The notes beneath the pieces were generated by a model. The model did not search any database, was not told where the DNA came from, and was given only the letters and a program-made list of their open reading frames with translations. Position numbers and translations under genes: made by a program. Below, piece after piece: positions 1-7,601 of a stretch of 64,000 nucleotides of DNA (its first letter is position 1; every line of letters begins with the position of its first letter). Source of the DNA: Chloroflexota bacterium (lineage in GTDB: Bacteria > Chloroflexota > UBA6077 > FW602-bin22); contig SCUE01000019.1 of the NCBI GenBank assembly GCA_004297775.1, positions 1 to 64,000 of the forward strand. Reading direction: 5' to 3'.

Positions 1-112
1 CTCCCATCGTGATGAACGAGTAAGGCTGGTTGAAGACGACGACCTAGATAGGCCGTGAGTGGAAGGCCGGTAACGGTTGGAGCTCTACGGTCCTAATAGC
101 CGAGGTCGCCTC
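1..112 (+). rRNA. rrl: 23S ribosomal RNA, 3' end (partial)
   Basis: The window opens inside the last domain of a large-subunit rRNA. The conserved block GGTTGAAGACGACGACC and then GATAGGCC lies at about 29-54, and the closing GGTCCTAATAGCC at about 90-102 matches the usual 3' end (compare CCGGTACTAATGAACC). The true 3' end is only approximate. It is followed at short distance by 5S rRNA and tRNA-Glu on the same strand, as in a normal rRNA operon. Confidence 0.9.
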
Positions 113-186
113 CGACGCACTTGTCGCGTTCTCCGCGCAGTCGATGTTCAATATGGCAACAGTCTTCTCTTCAGGCGAAGAGGGTT

Positions 187-302
187 TCCGGTGACTAGAG
201 CGGCGTCGGCCCACCCGTACCCATCCCGAACACGGTCGTGAAAGGCGCCAGCGCCGACGATACTGGGGGCACAAGCCTCTGGGACAATAGGCCGTCGCCG
301 GA
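187..302 (+). rRNA. rrf: 5S ribosomal RNA
   Basis: The 116-nt segment begins TCCGGTGAC and ends GTCGCCGGA, so the ends pair to form helix I. The highly conserved internal CCCATCCCGAACACGG is present at about 220-235, which is diagnostic of 5S rRNA. It lies about 75 bp after the 23S end. The ends were set by pairing of the terminal helix. Confidence 0.93.
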
Positions 303-324
303 AGCCCTCTTCGCCTATACGAAT

Positions 325-401
325 GCCCCCATCGTCTAGAGGCCCAGGACGCCACCCTTTCAAGGTGGAGATCACCGGTTCGAATCCGGTTGGGGGTACC
401 A
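325..401 (+). tRNA. tRNA-Glu (anticodon TTC)
   Basis: The acceptor GCCCCCA (325-331) pairs with TGGGGGT (391-397); discriminator A is at 398 and an encoded CCA at 399-401. The anticodon arm is CCACC-CTTTCAA-GGTGG, giving anticodon TTC. The T loop TTCGAAT is intact. It sits just behind 5S rRNA and is probably co-transcribed with the rRNA operon. Confidence 0.95.
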
Positions 402-446
402 GAAGTTCGCGATCAGCGTTGATCGGCCATCATCAGGAGGTAGATC

Positions 447-989
447 GTGTCTCGATTGCGTACTGTCAAACGCGAGGAGTTGTCTGCCGAGGGCCAGGGC
501 GCCTGGGATCACATCGCGGGTACCCGCGGCGGCGTCGGCGGTCCGTTTCAGGTCCTGATTCGCGTCCCCGCGTTGGCGACCGCCGTGGCCGACGTGGGAA
601 CGTACATCCGTTTCAACGGTCTCCTGAGCCCGGCGGAACGCGAGCTCGCGATCCTGACGATTGCGCGCGAAGTCGGCTCGCGATTCGAATGGGGCGGGCA
701 CGCGTCGATCGCCGTCAAGGAGGGGGTTCGTCCCGAGGCGATCGAGGTCGTTCGCACCCAGGGAAGCACGGCCGGACTGAACGAGAGCGAGCGATTGGTC
801 GTCGATAGCGCCCGCGCGCTGTTTCGCAATCACAAGTTCAGTGATTCGGAGTATCAGCGCGCGCTTGATGCGTTCGGCGAAGAGCGTCTCGTCGAGCTTG
901 TCGGAATCGTGGGCTTCTACTCGCTAATCGGCTTCTCGCTGGTCGCCTTCAATGTCGAACCGGCCGGCGGTGCGCCGCCACCATTCTGA
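447..989 (+). CDS. Carboxymuconolactone decarboxylase (CMD) family protein
   Basis: A 180-aa all-helical protein of the CMD/AhpD superfamily. The GTG start at 447 follows an AGGAGG box at 435-440. The middle carries the family core, LSPAERELAILTIAREV followed by FEWGGHASIA, in which the Glu and His line the active pocket of 4-carboxymuconolactone decarboxylases. No CxxC pair is visible, so an AhpD-type peroxidase role is unlikely. Family members act either in protocatechuate breakdown or as uncharacterised redox or decarboxylase enzymes; no other catabolic gene lies nearby, so the substrate is open. It follows tRNA-Glu by 45 bp and converges with the M19 dipeptidase. Confidence 0.85.
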   Translation: MSRLRTVKREELSAEGQGAWDHIAGTRGGVGGPFQVLIRVPALATAVADVGTYIRFNGLLSPAERELAILTIAREVGSRFEWGGHASIAVKEGVRPEAIEVVRTQGSTAGLNESERLVVDSARALFRNHKFSDSEYQRALDAFGEERLVELVGIVGFYSLIGFSLVAFNVEPAGGAPPPF

Positions 990-1011
990 CAGCGCGCGTG
1001 GTCGGCGGCCG

Positions 1012-2088
1012 TTATGCGGCTGGCCACGCGCGGTGAAGCAGATCGACCCAATTGCGCCACATGATGCGCTCGATGTCGGCACCGCCGTATCCGCGATGGC
1101 CCAGGATCGCGGCGACGTGCTGTAGATCGGCGATCGTGTCGAGATCGCCCGGCGATTGCTCCCGGCCGTAACCGCCGTCGAGGTCGGTACCGATCGCGGC
1201 ATGGCGAGCGTTCCCGGCGACCTGACAGACGTGGTCGATGTGGTTGACGTAATCGCGCAGACTGACGACCGTCGATGGTGTCTCGCCCTTGACCCAGTCC
1301 GGGTACAGCATCCAGTCGTCCATTGCCGCGCCGATCACTCCCTCGCGTTCAATGACGCGCCGGATCATGTCGTCGGTGAGCTGACGATCGCCCGGGACCA
1401 GATCGCGGCAGTTCGAGTGGCTGGCCAGGACCGGACCGCCAAAGTGTCCCAGCGACTCGAAGAACGTGTCGTCGGCTGAGTGGGTGAGGTCGAGAATCAT
1501 CCCGCGTGAGTCCATTGCGCGCAGGAGCGCGCCGGCGTTTCCTCGCAGTCCACCCGGCTGGCCGGTGCCGTGCGCGTAGGCGCTCAAACCGTAGTGTGCA
1601 AGACTCACGATGCGGACGCCGCGCTGCCACCACAAATCGACTTCATCCGGGTCGACGATCGGATCGGCTCCCTCGATCGCGATGACCGCACCCACCGGTG
1701 GCGGGTCGCCATCGGGCGATGCGTCGTAGGCCGTCCACGCCGCGATCGTGGTGTCCAGTTCCTGACGATCGCGGATGATCGTCATCTCGCCGCAACGCGC
1801 GAGTGCCTCGTAGTAGGCGAACTGGCCCATCGCGTGGCCGTGAGCGACCAGCTGGTCACAGTAACCACCGACAACGCTTCCCGGATGGCCAACGCGCGCC
1901 CACAACGTCGCGGAAATCAGCCCCACCTTGCCCGAGCGCAGTTCGGGTAAGGCGACAGTGCCGAGACCGCGTCCCTTTCCGTCCATTCCCGATTCCCGCC
2001 GACGAATCTCGGTAACGGGGAGTCGAAGGTCACGGTTCAACGTCAGCGCGTTCATCGCGAGGTCGAGGTGAAAATCGGCGACTAACAT
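1012..2088 (-). CDS. Membrane dipeptidase-like hydrolase (peptidase M19)
   Basis: A 358-aa zinc dipeptidase of the M19 amidohydrolase family, which cleaves dipeptides (renal dipeptidase type). The start ATG at 2088 is chosen because the protein then opens MLVADFHLD, giving the N-terminal HxD zinc pair at the expected place; an upstream extension of the frame has no family sequence. Other metal and active-site residues are seen in order: AIEGADP (bridging Glu), SLAHYG, DLTHSA, ASHSNCRDL and IGTDLDGGYG. No signal peptide is visible, so a cytoplasmic location is likely. It diverges from the RNase H-Nudix gene with only 18 bp between start codons. A TATCCT -10-like box lies 7 nt before its ATG on the minus strand. 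Confidence 0.9.
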   Translation of the reverse strand: MLVADFHLDLAMNALTLNRDLRLPVTEIRRRESGMDGKGRGLGTVALPELRSGKVGLISATLWARVGHPGSVVGGYCDQLVAHGHAMGQFAYYEALARCGEMTIIRDRQELDTTIAAWTAYDASPDGDPPPVGAVIAIEGADPIVDPDEVDLWWQRGVRIVSLAHYGLSAYAHGTGQPGGLRGNAGALLRAMDSRGMILDLTHSADDTFFESLGHFGGPVLASHSNCRDLVPGDRQLTDDMIRRVIEREGVIGAAMDDWMLYPDWVKGETPSTVVSLRDYVNHIDHVCQVAGNARHAAIGTDLDGGYGREQSPGDLDTIADLQHVAAILGHRGYGGADIERIMWRNWVDLLHRAWPAA

Positions 2089-2095
2089 GCGCCCC

Positions 2096-2101
2096 AGGAT
2101 A
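2096..2101 (-). promoter_or_regulatory. Probable -10 box of the M19 dipeptidase
   Basis: TATCCT on the minus strand ends 7 nt before the ATG at 2088, so transcription would begin at or next to the start codon. No Shine-Dalgarno sequence is seen. No good -35 is evident. This is inference from position only. Confidence 0.35.
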
Positions 2102-2106
2102 GACGA

Positions 2107-3075
2107 ATGCGGATTCTCTTCACAGATGGCGGTTCGATCGGCAACGGCAGCGCTTCGCAGCGCGCCCGGATGGCCGTATTCGATGACGCGCTCGGTTCGG
2201 TCGTGGTCGATCGCGACTTGGGAAGTCTGACGAATAACGAAGCCGAGTACCGGGCGATCTCGGCGGCGCTCGAGTACGCGCGGGACCAAGCGCTGGGCTC
2301 GGTCGAAATTCGTTCGGACAGTCAGCTTTGCGTCAATCAAGTCATGGGCCGCTGGAAGGTCAAGGAAGCACGACTGGCGCCGCTCGTCGACACTGCGCGC
2401 CGGCTTCTGCGGGCGAACGGCGGTCGGATTGTCTGGGTTCGGCGCGAAGAGAATCGGGCCGGACACTTCATCGAGTTTGGGCATGCGAATGGGCCGGTCG
2501 TCGCCGGCGAGCACTTCGCGCCGAACGCGATGAAAACCTCTGCTCCGATCTCAGCGCCCGTGGCAGCGATTCCGGTCGCACCGGCCGAGGATTCCTCGCG
2601 CGCGCGCGACGGCTATTGCGTTCGCTGCGGAGAGCCGCTCGCGCGACGGGCGGTCGATCACCGCGAGCGACGAACATGCACCATCTGCGGGTGGACGCTT
2701 TTCGACGATCCGAAGGTCGCCACGGCCGCGATTGTGTCGGTCGGCGATTCGATCGTCCTCTGCCGGCGAGCGATCGATCCCGGCATCGGCAAATGGAGCT
2801 TCCCGGCCGGATTCGTCGATCGAGGCGAGGTCATCGAGGACGCTTTACGCCGGGAAGTCCACGAAGAGATCGGTCTGGAAGCCACGGTCGGTCGCCTTAT
2901 CGGCGTCTACTCGCGGCCTGACGATCCGGTCGTACTGATCGTCTACGCCGCCCGCGCGTCGGGCACACCACGTGTGAGTCCCGAGGCGACGGAAGTTGGC
3001 CTCTTCTCGCCCGACGACCTGCCCGAGATGGCGTTCTCTCGCGATCAGCGCATCATCGAAGATTGGAGACGCTAG
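2107..3075 (+). CDS. RNase HI-like domain fused to a Nudix hydrolase
   Basis: A 322-aa two-domain protein. Residues 1-130 are an RNase HI fold: D7 in FTDGG, E47 in NNEAEY and D71 in RSDSQL are the first three carboxylates. The fourth, normally Asp in an REENxxAD segment, is H120 here (REENRAGHF). Residues 131-168 form an Ala/Pro-rich linker. From 170 comes a CxxC...CxxC zinc ribbon (C171, C174, C191, C194) and a Nudix domain with a complete Nudix box at 235-257 (G235, E241, R249-E250, E253-E254, G256). Zinc-ribbon Nudix enzymes resemble NADH pyrophosphatase or ADP-ribose pyrophosphatase types. The stop at 3075 directly abuts the M29 aminopeptidase ATG, so the two are co-transcribed. RNA cleavage by the first domain may be weak or lost. 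Confidence 0.88.
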   Translation: MRILFTDGGSIGNGSASQRARMAVFDDALGSVVVDRDLGSLTNNEAEYRAISAALEYARDQALGSVEIRSDSQLCVNQVMGRWKVKEARLAPLVDTARRLLRANGGRIVWVRREENRAGHFIEFGHANGPVVAGEHFAPNAMKTSAPISAPVAAIPVAPAEDSSRARDGYCVRCGEPLARRAVDHRERRTCTICGWTLFDDPKVATAAIVSVGDSIVLCRRAIDPGIGKWSFPAGFVDRGEVIEDALRREVHEEIGLEATVGRLIGVYSRPDDPVVLIVYAARASGTPRVSPEATEVGLFSPDDLPEMAFSRDQRIIEDWRR

Positions 3076-4140
3076 ATGCACGATCCGCGCATCGATCAAC
3101 TTGCCAGCACGCTCGTGCACTACTCGGTCGAGGTTCGACCGGGCGAGAAGGTTCTCATTGTTGGTCCTGAAACGTCGCGCCCCCTGGCTTTGGCGGTCTA
3201 TCGGGAGACATTGCGGGCCGGCGGACTGCCCATCCTCTGGGCAACGTTCGAGGAAGCCGGACGGTTGGCGTTCGACCACGGTTCCGACGAGCAGATCGGC
3301 TGGACGAATCCAATCCTCATCGAAGCCGTGCGCGCCGTCGATACCTTCATCAGCGTTCGGGCGCCGACCAATCTCCGCCTGCTCTCGTCGGTCGATCCGG
3401 CCAAAGCCGTGATCGCGCAGAAGGCTCGTAGCGCGTTTCTCGAAGTCGCGCTCTCGACGCGATGGGTCGTCTGCGAGATGCCGACGCCGGCGCTTGCCCA
3501 GGAAGCGGGTATGTCGACCGAGGAGTTCGAGGCATTCTCCTTCGGCGCCATGTCCGTTGATTGGCCGGCGCTACGCGCGGAGCTAGCGACACGGAAGCGG
3601 CAACTCGAGGCGGGTCGTCAATTGCGCATCGTGGCGAAGGATACCGACCTCTCCGTCAGCGTGGCCGGCCGTACCTGGGTCACCGACGATGGCAAGCACA
3701 ACATGCCGGGCGGCGAGATCTTTACCGGTCCCATTGAGGACAGTGCCGAGGGGCACATCGCCTACGAGTACCCGGCCGTCTACAACGGCCGCGAAGTCGA
3801 TGGTGTTCGGCTGTGGTTTCGCGCGGGAGTGGTCGTCGACGCCTCGGCGACCCGTGGTGAACAGTTCTTGACCAGTATGCTCGACGCCGACGCGGGCGCG
3901 CGCCGTCTCGGTGAGATTGGCATCGGGATCAACTACGGCATCTCGCGTCACACGAAGAGCGTCCTGTTCGACGAGAAGATTGGCGGCACGGTTCACCTGG
4001 CGCTCGGCCGCGCCTATCCCGAGTCGGGCGCAACGAATCAGTCAGCGGTACACTGGGATATGGTCAAGGATCTGCGCGATGGCGGAGAGTTGTTCCTCGA
4101 CGGGGTCGCGATTCAGCGTTCAGGCGTGTTCCTGACCTGA
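3076..4140 (+). CDS. Aminopeptidase, peptidase M29 family
   Basis: A 354-aa metallo-aminopeptidase of the M29 (AmpS/aminopeptidase T) family, which removes N-terminal residues from peptides. The family metal-site segments are recognisable: PGGEIFTGP (Glu ligand), GIGINYGI, GTVHLALG (His) and SAVHWDMV (His and Asp). Length is slightly below the usual 370-410 residues, mainly at the N-terminus, but the catalytic C-terminal half is intact. The ATG starts on the base after the RNase H-Nudix stop, so translation is probably coupled. With the M19 dipeptidase next door this suggests peptide turnover, though the link to the Nudix fusion is unclear. Confidence 0.88.
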   Translation: MHDPRIDQLASTLVHYSVEVRPGEKVLIVGPETSRPLALAVYRETLRAGGLPILWATFEEAGRLAFDHGSDEQIGWTNPILIEAVRAVDTFISVRAPTNLRLLSSVDPAKAVIAQKARSAFLEVALSTRWVVCEMPTPALAQEAGMSTEEFEAFSFGAMSVDWPALRAELATRKRQLEAGRQLRIVAKDTDLSVSVAGRTWVTDDGKHNMPGGEIFTGPIEDSAEGHIAYEYPAVYNGREVDGVRLWFRAGVVVDASATRGEQFLTSMLDADAGARRLGEIGIGINYGISRHTKSVLFDEKIGGTVHLALGRAYPESGATNQSAVHWDMVKDLRDGGELFLDGVAIQRSGVFLT

Positions 4141-4197
4141 CGCATCAGCGGTAGCGCTGGTAGAAACCTGCCGGCGCGTGGGCGTACGGATCGCAAC

Positions 4198-4539
4198 TCA
4201 GCGGCGAAATACCAGCCAGCGTAGCAGCGCGACGATCAGCACCACGGCGGACAGAATCGCCGCAATGCCGTAGAAGACCGTCATACAGACTGGTTGCGCC
4301 GCAATCATTGAGCCGATCGGCTCGTCGAGTTTCCCGTCGCGTGCCAGAATCGTGACACCGAAGAGCGCGACCGCGCCGAGTAAACAGAACAGGGCACCCA
4401 AGGGCACCATCAGTTCGTCGAGGTCGAAGTCGAATAGCGCCGGCCGTACCGGACGAAGCAGCACGAGCGGCACGTGGCAATCGATGCATGATTCGACGCC
4501 GACGTTGTACTCGGATCGACACCGTGGACAGTACGGCAT
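4198..4539 (-). CDS. Zinc-ribbon protein with two membrane helices
   Basis: A 113-aa protein with an N-terminal zinc ribbon, MPYCPRCRSEY...CIDCH (C4, C7, C18, C21), then two hydrophobic helices at about residues 43-65 and 82-109, ending in a basic RR tail. The ribbon probably faces the cytoplasm. No function is recognised; small zinc-ribbon membrane proteins of this build are common and unnamed. It lies downstream of the bS22-like gene on the same strand, separated by a strong hairpin at 4561-4585. Confidence 0.7.
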   Translation of the reverse strand: MPYCPRCRSEYNVGVESCIDCHVPLVLLRPVRPALFDFDLDELMVPLGALFCLLGAVALFGVTILARDGKLDEPIGSMIAAQPVCMTVFYGIAAILSAVVLIVALLRWLVFRR

Positions 4540-4560
4540 TGGCGATCAGTATTCGCTAGC

Positions 4561-4585
4561 GGGGGGCGGCGACTCGTCGCCCCCC
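4561..4585 (-). terminator. Strong GC hairpin between the bS22-like gene and the zinc-ribbon gene
   Basis: GGGGGGCGGCGA and TCGTCGCCCCCC form a 12-bp stem with one G-U pair and a 1-nt loop core. It sits just 3' of the bS22-like gene (minus strand) and 5' of the zinc-ribbon gene. There is no T-tract on either side, so it is either a terminator without a U-run or a processing/attenuation hairpin. Confidence 0.55.
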
Positions 4586-4592
4586 AACTAAC

Positions 4593-4688
4593 CTACCCGT
4601 GTCGTCGCTGCCAGCGCTCTTTCTTGAGACGCTTGCGGTGCTTGTGCTTGTTCATTGCCTTGCGGCGCTTCTTGATGACCGAACCCAT
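4593..4688 (-). CDS. bS22-like / AURKAIP1-COX24 family tiny ribosomal protein
   Basis: A 31-aa, extremely basic peptide that opens MGSVIKKRRKAMNKHKHRKR and ends WQRRHG. This is the pattern of the small AURKAIP1/COX24-domain peptides known from Actinobacteria, where the mycobacterial member is the ribosomal protein bS22 bound near the decoding region of the 30S subunit. The coding frame was read directly from the minus strand; the peptide is too short for usual gene calling. The start ATG is at 4688. A GC hairpin at 4561-4585 follows the stop. It diverges from the tandem-repeat gene at 4770. Identification rests on the MGSVIKKRRK signature and size. Confidence 0.82.
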   Translation of the reverse strand: MGSVIKKRRKAMNKHKHRKRLKKERWQRRHG

Positions 4689-4769
4689 GGAACCTCGTTG
4701 CTTCTAGTTCAGAACGGTAGCTCGAGGACGATTGTATAGAATGCCAGCCAGTTCTGACGGGGTACACGT

Positions 4770-5219
4770 ATGGCCGGCGCGCGATCGATTCCGTTGACGG
4801 AACTCGAGGCTTGGGCGATCGAAGACATGATCCGCCACACATGGACGGACGAAGGGCGCCCAGTCGCCCGCGGTCTGCTGCTCAAGATTTTCACGCTGAT
4901 TCGCGAGTTCGACGCGCGGCGGAACGACGCGAACGCCCCGGGCGAGTTGCCGGTCGTTCTTACCGAAGACGAGTTCTGGGCGATCGATTTCCACATTCGG
5001 CGGGGCCACGTGGATCCGACCGGTGTCCGGGTCGGTCGTGAGCTTCTGGTCAAGATCTTCGCGCGTCTCCTCGACATTCGGACTGGCGACGACATGCGGC
5101 GTCTCAAGTTCGTCGAGTCGGACGCAAGCGAGAATCCCGAACACCTGCAACGTTTGCGCGATCTACGCGAACAATTTCGTCGGAGCGAGGAAATCGGGGA
5201 CGATGGAGCGGGTGCCTAG
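4770..5219 (+). CDS. Hypothetical protein with an internal tandem repeat
   Basis: A 149-aa soluble protein with two copies of a unit of about 40 residues. Copy one, residues about 8-48, runs PLTELEAWAIEDMIRH...GRPVARGLLLKIFTLIREFD. Copy two, about 62-103, runs VLTEDEFWAIDFHIRR...GVRVGRELLVKIFARLLDI. Both share an acidic LTE-E-WAI start and a GRxLLxKIF core, so the gene arose by internal duplication; each half looks like a helix-turn-helix-sized bundle. The C-terminal 45 residues are charged and helical. No family is recognised. It is 3 bp upstream of the E1 alpha gene and probably shares its transcript. Confidence 0.65.
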   Translation: MAGARSIPLTELEAWAIEDMIRHTWTDEGRPVARGLLLKIFTLIREFDARRNDANAPGELPVVLTEDEFWAIDFHIRRGHVDPTGVRVGRELLVKIFARLLDIRTGDDMRRLKFVESDASENPEHLQRLRDLREQFRRSEEIGDDGAGA

Positions 5220-5222
5220 CTG

Positions 5223-6197
5223 ATGGCCATTGCGGCTCACGAGATTACTCGCGTCGAGGCCGTCGATATGCTGCGCAAGATGTGGCGCATCCGGCACTTC
5301 GAGACAAAGGTGATCGAACTGTTCCAGGATGGCCAGATTCGCGGCTCGACCCACACGTACATTGGCATGGAGGCCAGCGCGGTCGGGGCCTGCTCGGTAC
5401 TGCGGGCTGACGATTACATCACCGCCACCCATCGTGGCCACGGTCACTGCATCGCCAAGGGCGGACGACTCGACTTGATGATGGCCGAGTTGTTGGGCAA
5501 GGTGTCGGGCTACTGCAAGGGCAAGGGCGGTTCGATGCACATCGCGGACGTCGACGCCGGCATCCTCGGCGCGAACGGTATCGTTGGCGGCGGAATCGGC
5601 ATCGCCACCGGCGCGGCGCTGTCCGCCAAGTTGCGAGGCAATGGTCAGATCTGCGTCTGCTTCTTTGGTGATGGCGGTTTCAACCAGGGCGCGTTGTATG
5701 AATGCGCCAACATGGCGGCCATCTGGAAACTTCCGGTCGTCTACCTGTGTGAGAACAACAAGTACGCGATGTCGACGCCGGTGCGCTCATCGACTGCGGT
5801 GGCGGACCTGTCCGCCCGCGCATCGGCGTTCGGGATGCCGGGTATCAACGTTGACGGCATGGATGCTATGGCGGTACGCGAGGCGGTTTTCCACGCGGCC
5901 GAGCGCGGTCGTCGTGGCGATGGACCCACGTTGGTTGTCACTGACACGTATCGGTACGAGGGACACAACGTCGGCGATGGCCAGCGGTATCGCGGCCGCG
6001 ATGAGGTCGATCAGTGGCGCGATAAGGACCCGATCGAAGCATTTCGACGGGCGGTCACGCGGCATGGTCTCCTGGATGACATCACGGCGGCCGCTATCGA
6101 GGCCGAGGTTCAGGCGGAGCTCGCCGCGGCAATGGAATTCGCGAATGCCAGCGCGGATCCGGCGCCCGATACCCTCGAAGACGACGTCTACGCGTGA
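5223..6197 (+). CDS. TPP-dependent 2-oxoacid/acetoin dehydrogenase E1, alpha subunit
   Basis: A 324-aa alpha subunit of the heterotetrameric E1 that decarboxylates pyruvate, a branched 2-oxoacid or acetoin using thiamine diphosphate. The TPP motif is GDG (149-151) through ENN (177-179). The phosphorylation-loop region MSTPVRSS, which fixes TPP in this family, is present. The size and the GKGGSMHIAD segment (100-109) fit the acetoin/pyruvate group rather than the long AceE type. It is followed after 12 bp by the beta subunit. No E2 or E3 gene lies in the window, so the partner acyltransferase must be elsewhere. The AcoX-like gene on the other strand nearby favours an acetoin-type role, but the substrate is inferred. 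Confidence 0.9.
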   Translation: MAIAAHEITRVEAVDMLRKMWRIRHFETKVIELFQDGQIRGSTHTYIGMEASAVGACSVLRADDYITATHRGHGHCIAKGGRLDLMMAELLGKVSGYCKGKGGSMHIADVDAGILGANGIVGGGIGIATGAALSAKLRGNGQICVCFFGDGGFNQGALYECANMAAIWKLPVVYLCENNKYAMSTPVRSSTAVADLSARASAFGMPGINVDGMDAMAVREAVFHAAERGRRGDGPTLVVTDTYRYEGHNVGDGQRYRGRDEVDQWRDKDPIEAFRRAVTRHGLLDDITAAAIEAEVQAELAAAMEFANASADPAPDTLEDDVYA

Positions 6198-6209
6198 CGG
6201 GCGGCGGCG

Positions 6210-7217
6210 TTGACGGAAACGACTGAACGAACACTCACCATCTCGCAGGCGCTGAACGAAGCGCTGCGCGAAGAGATGCGTCGCGACCCGACGGTCTTCC
6301 TCCTCGGCGAGGAGATCGGTATCTGGGGCGCCGGCGGCGGCATCTTCGGTGTCACCCTGAACCTCATCAAGGAGTTCGGGCCCGAGCGCGTCCGAGATAC
6401 GCCGATCTCGGAGGAAGCGATCGCCGGCGTCGCCTGTGGCGCGGCGGTGACCGGGATGCGCCCAGTCGCCGAGATCATGTACGTGGACTTCACGGCGCTG
6501 GCGATGGATCCGATCGTCAATCAAGCCGCGAAACTCCGGTATATGTTCGGCGGCAAAGCCAGTGTGCCCATGGTCATTCGGGCTCAAGAGGGCGCCGGCC
6601 GCGGTAATGCCGCGCAGCACTCACAGAGTCTGGAAGCGTGGTTCATGCACGTGCCGGGGCTGAAGGTCGTCGTGCCTTCGACACCCTACGACGCGAAGGG
6701 CCTCCTGAAGGCATCGATTCGCGATGACAACCCGGTGATGTTTCTGGAGCATAAGGCGCTCTACGGAACGCGCGGCGCGGTGCCCGAATCCGACTATGTG
6801 ATTCCGCTTGGTGTCGCCGACGTGAAGCGACCGGGCACCGACGTGACCTATGTCGGAATTCACACCATGGTCCATCGTGGGCTGGCCGTGGCCGAGAAGC
6901 TCGGCGCCCAGGGCATCAGCGTCGAGGTTATATGTCCGCGATCACTCGTTCCCCTGGACATCGAGACGATCATCACGTCGGTGCGCAAAACGAAGCGCCT
7001 CGTGATCGGCCATGAGGCTGTGGAACGTGGCGGCGTCGCCAGTGAGATCGCCATGCAAGTGATGGAGACCGCGTTCGATTATCTTGATGCGCCGATCAAG
7101 CGGGTGTGCGGGCGCAACGTGCCGATTCCGTACAACAGCGAACTCGAACGGCTGGCGATTCCTCAGGAATCCGACATCGAGCGAGCTATTCGCCAGATTC
7201 TCGTCGGAGTCAAATAG
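6210..7217 (+). CDS. TPP-dependent 2-oxoacid/acetoin dehydrogenase E1, beta subunit
   Basis: A 335-aa beta subunit that pairs with the alpha subunit 12 bp upstream. It starts with TTG at 6210; the sequence from residue 8 ([19 protein letters not shown]) is the normal N-terminus. The family segments [28 protein letters not shown] and [21 protein letters not shown] are intact, and the transketolase C-terminal domain runs from about 200. Overall length matches AcoB/PdhB. It is the last gene of this plus-strand unit; what follows is on the minus strand. Confidence 0.9.
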   Translation: MTETTERTLTISQALNEALREEMRRDPTVFLLGEEIGIWGAGGGIFGVTLNLIKEFGPERVRDTPISEEAIAGVACGAAVTGMRPVAEIMYVDFTALAMDPIVNQAAKLRYMFGGKASVPMVIRAQEGAGRGNAAQHSQSLEAWFMHVPGLKVVVPSTPYDAKGLLKASIRDDNPVMFLEHKALYGTRGAVPESDYVIPLGVADVKRPGTDVTYVGIHTMVHRGLAVAEKLGAQGISVEVICPRSLVPLDIETIITSVRKTKRLVIGHEAVERGGVASEIAMQVMETAFDYLDAPIKRVCGRNVPIPYNSELERLAIPQESDIERAIRQILVGVK

Positions 7218-7261
7218 CCACCGCGATCGAGGCCTCCGGGAGATGGATGGCTCGGTCGCGA

Positions 7262-7444
7262 TCAGGCGAGTAGGACGACCAGCAACAGGAAGACGAACAC
7301 CAGCGCGAGCGGCACCGCCAGAGGGTCGTTTGGACCGATCCAGCCTGCCTGGATGCCGACGGCGAAGATCGCGAACAGGAGCGCGAGCACGATCAGGATG
7401 GAGCCTTTGCGCGCCCGAATCCCGCGGCTCAGTTGTTCTTCCAG
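7262..7444 (-). CDS. Possible small two-helix membrane peptide (start unclear)
   Basis: An open frame of about 55-60 codons ends at 7262. It encodes a basic head LSRGIRARKGS, a hydrophobic helix, a short loop QAGWIGPNDPL and a second hydrophobic helix ending in LLVVLLA. Codon use is GC3-rich as in genuine genes. No ATG, GTG or TTG opens it: in-frame candidates are CTG at 7444 or CTG at 7432, the latter forming a CTGA overlap with the stop of the 36-aa ORF. It could be a coupled small membrane protein or chance. Confidence 0.35.
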   Translation of the reverse strand: MEEQLSRGIRARKGSILIVLALLFAIFAVGIQAGWIGPNDPLAVPLALVFVFLLLVVLLA

Positions 7445-7539
7445 TACCAGACGATTGCGACGGCGATCACGATGATGAGCGCGAGAACGCCCTGTTCGAT
7501 GCTACCTATGCTCGGTCCGCCGCCGCCGGAACTGACCAT
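7429..7539 (-). CDS. Small single-pass membrane protein (36 aa)
   Basis: ATG at 7539 opens a 36-aa peptide: MVSSGGGGPSIGSIEQG, then one hydrophobic segment of about 16 residues (VLALIIVIAVAIVWYW) and a KNN tail. It is too short for routine calling. It lies 9 bp after a 17-codon ORF and ends in a CTGA junction with the next hydrophobic frame. No Shine-Dalgarno box is clear. Function unknown. Confidence 0.45.
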   Translation of the reverse strand: MVSSGGGGPSIGSIEQGVLALIIVIAVAIVWYWKNN

Positions 7540-7547
7540 CTTGACTG

Positions 7548-7601
7548 CTACAGCCCGCGACGCCGGCGTTCCAGTTGGGCGCCGGTCAGTTGAACCATCA
7601 T
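7548..7601 (-). CDS. Possible 17-codon peptide overlapping the acoX-like stop
   Basis: ATG at 7601 overlaps the TGA of the AcoX-like gene (ATGA arrangement) and encodes MMVQLTGAQLERRRRGL before TAG. The basic tail resembles the head of a membrane protein that has lost its helix. It may be a coupled leader, a remnant or chance. Confidence 0.25.
   Translation of the reverse strand: MMVQLTGAQLERRRRGL

Noticed and set aside
323..833. Frames over tRNA-Glu giving NRVGGT/YPQPDSNR-like peptides
   Set aside because: These are translations of the tRNA and of the antisense of the CMD gene, a known annotation artefact.
4145..4200. 18-codon frame SCDPYAHAPAGFYQRYR after CTGA
   Set aside because: Too short and continuous with a shadow frame of the zinc-ribbon gene; kept only as weak support for the CTGA idea.
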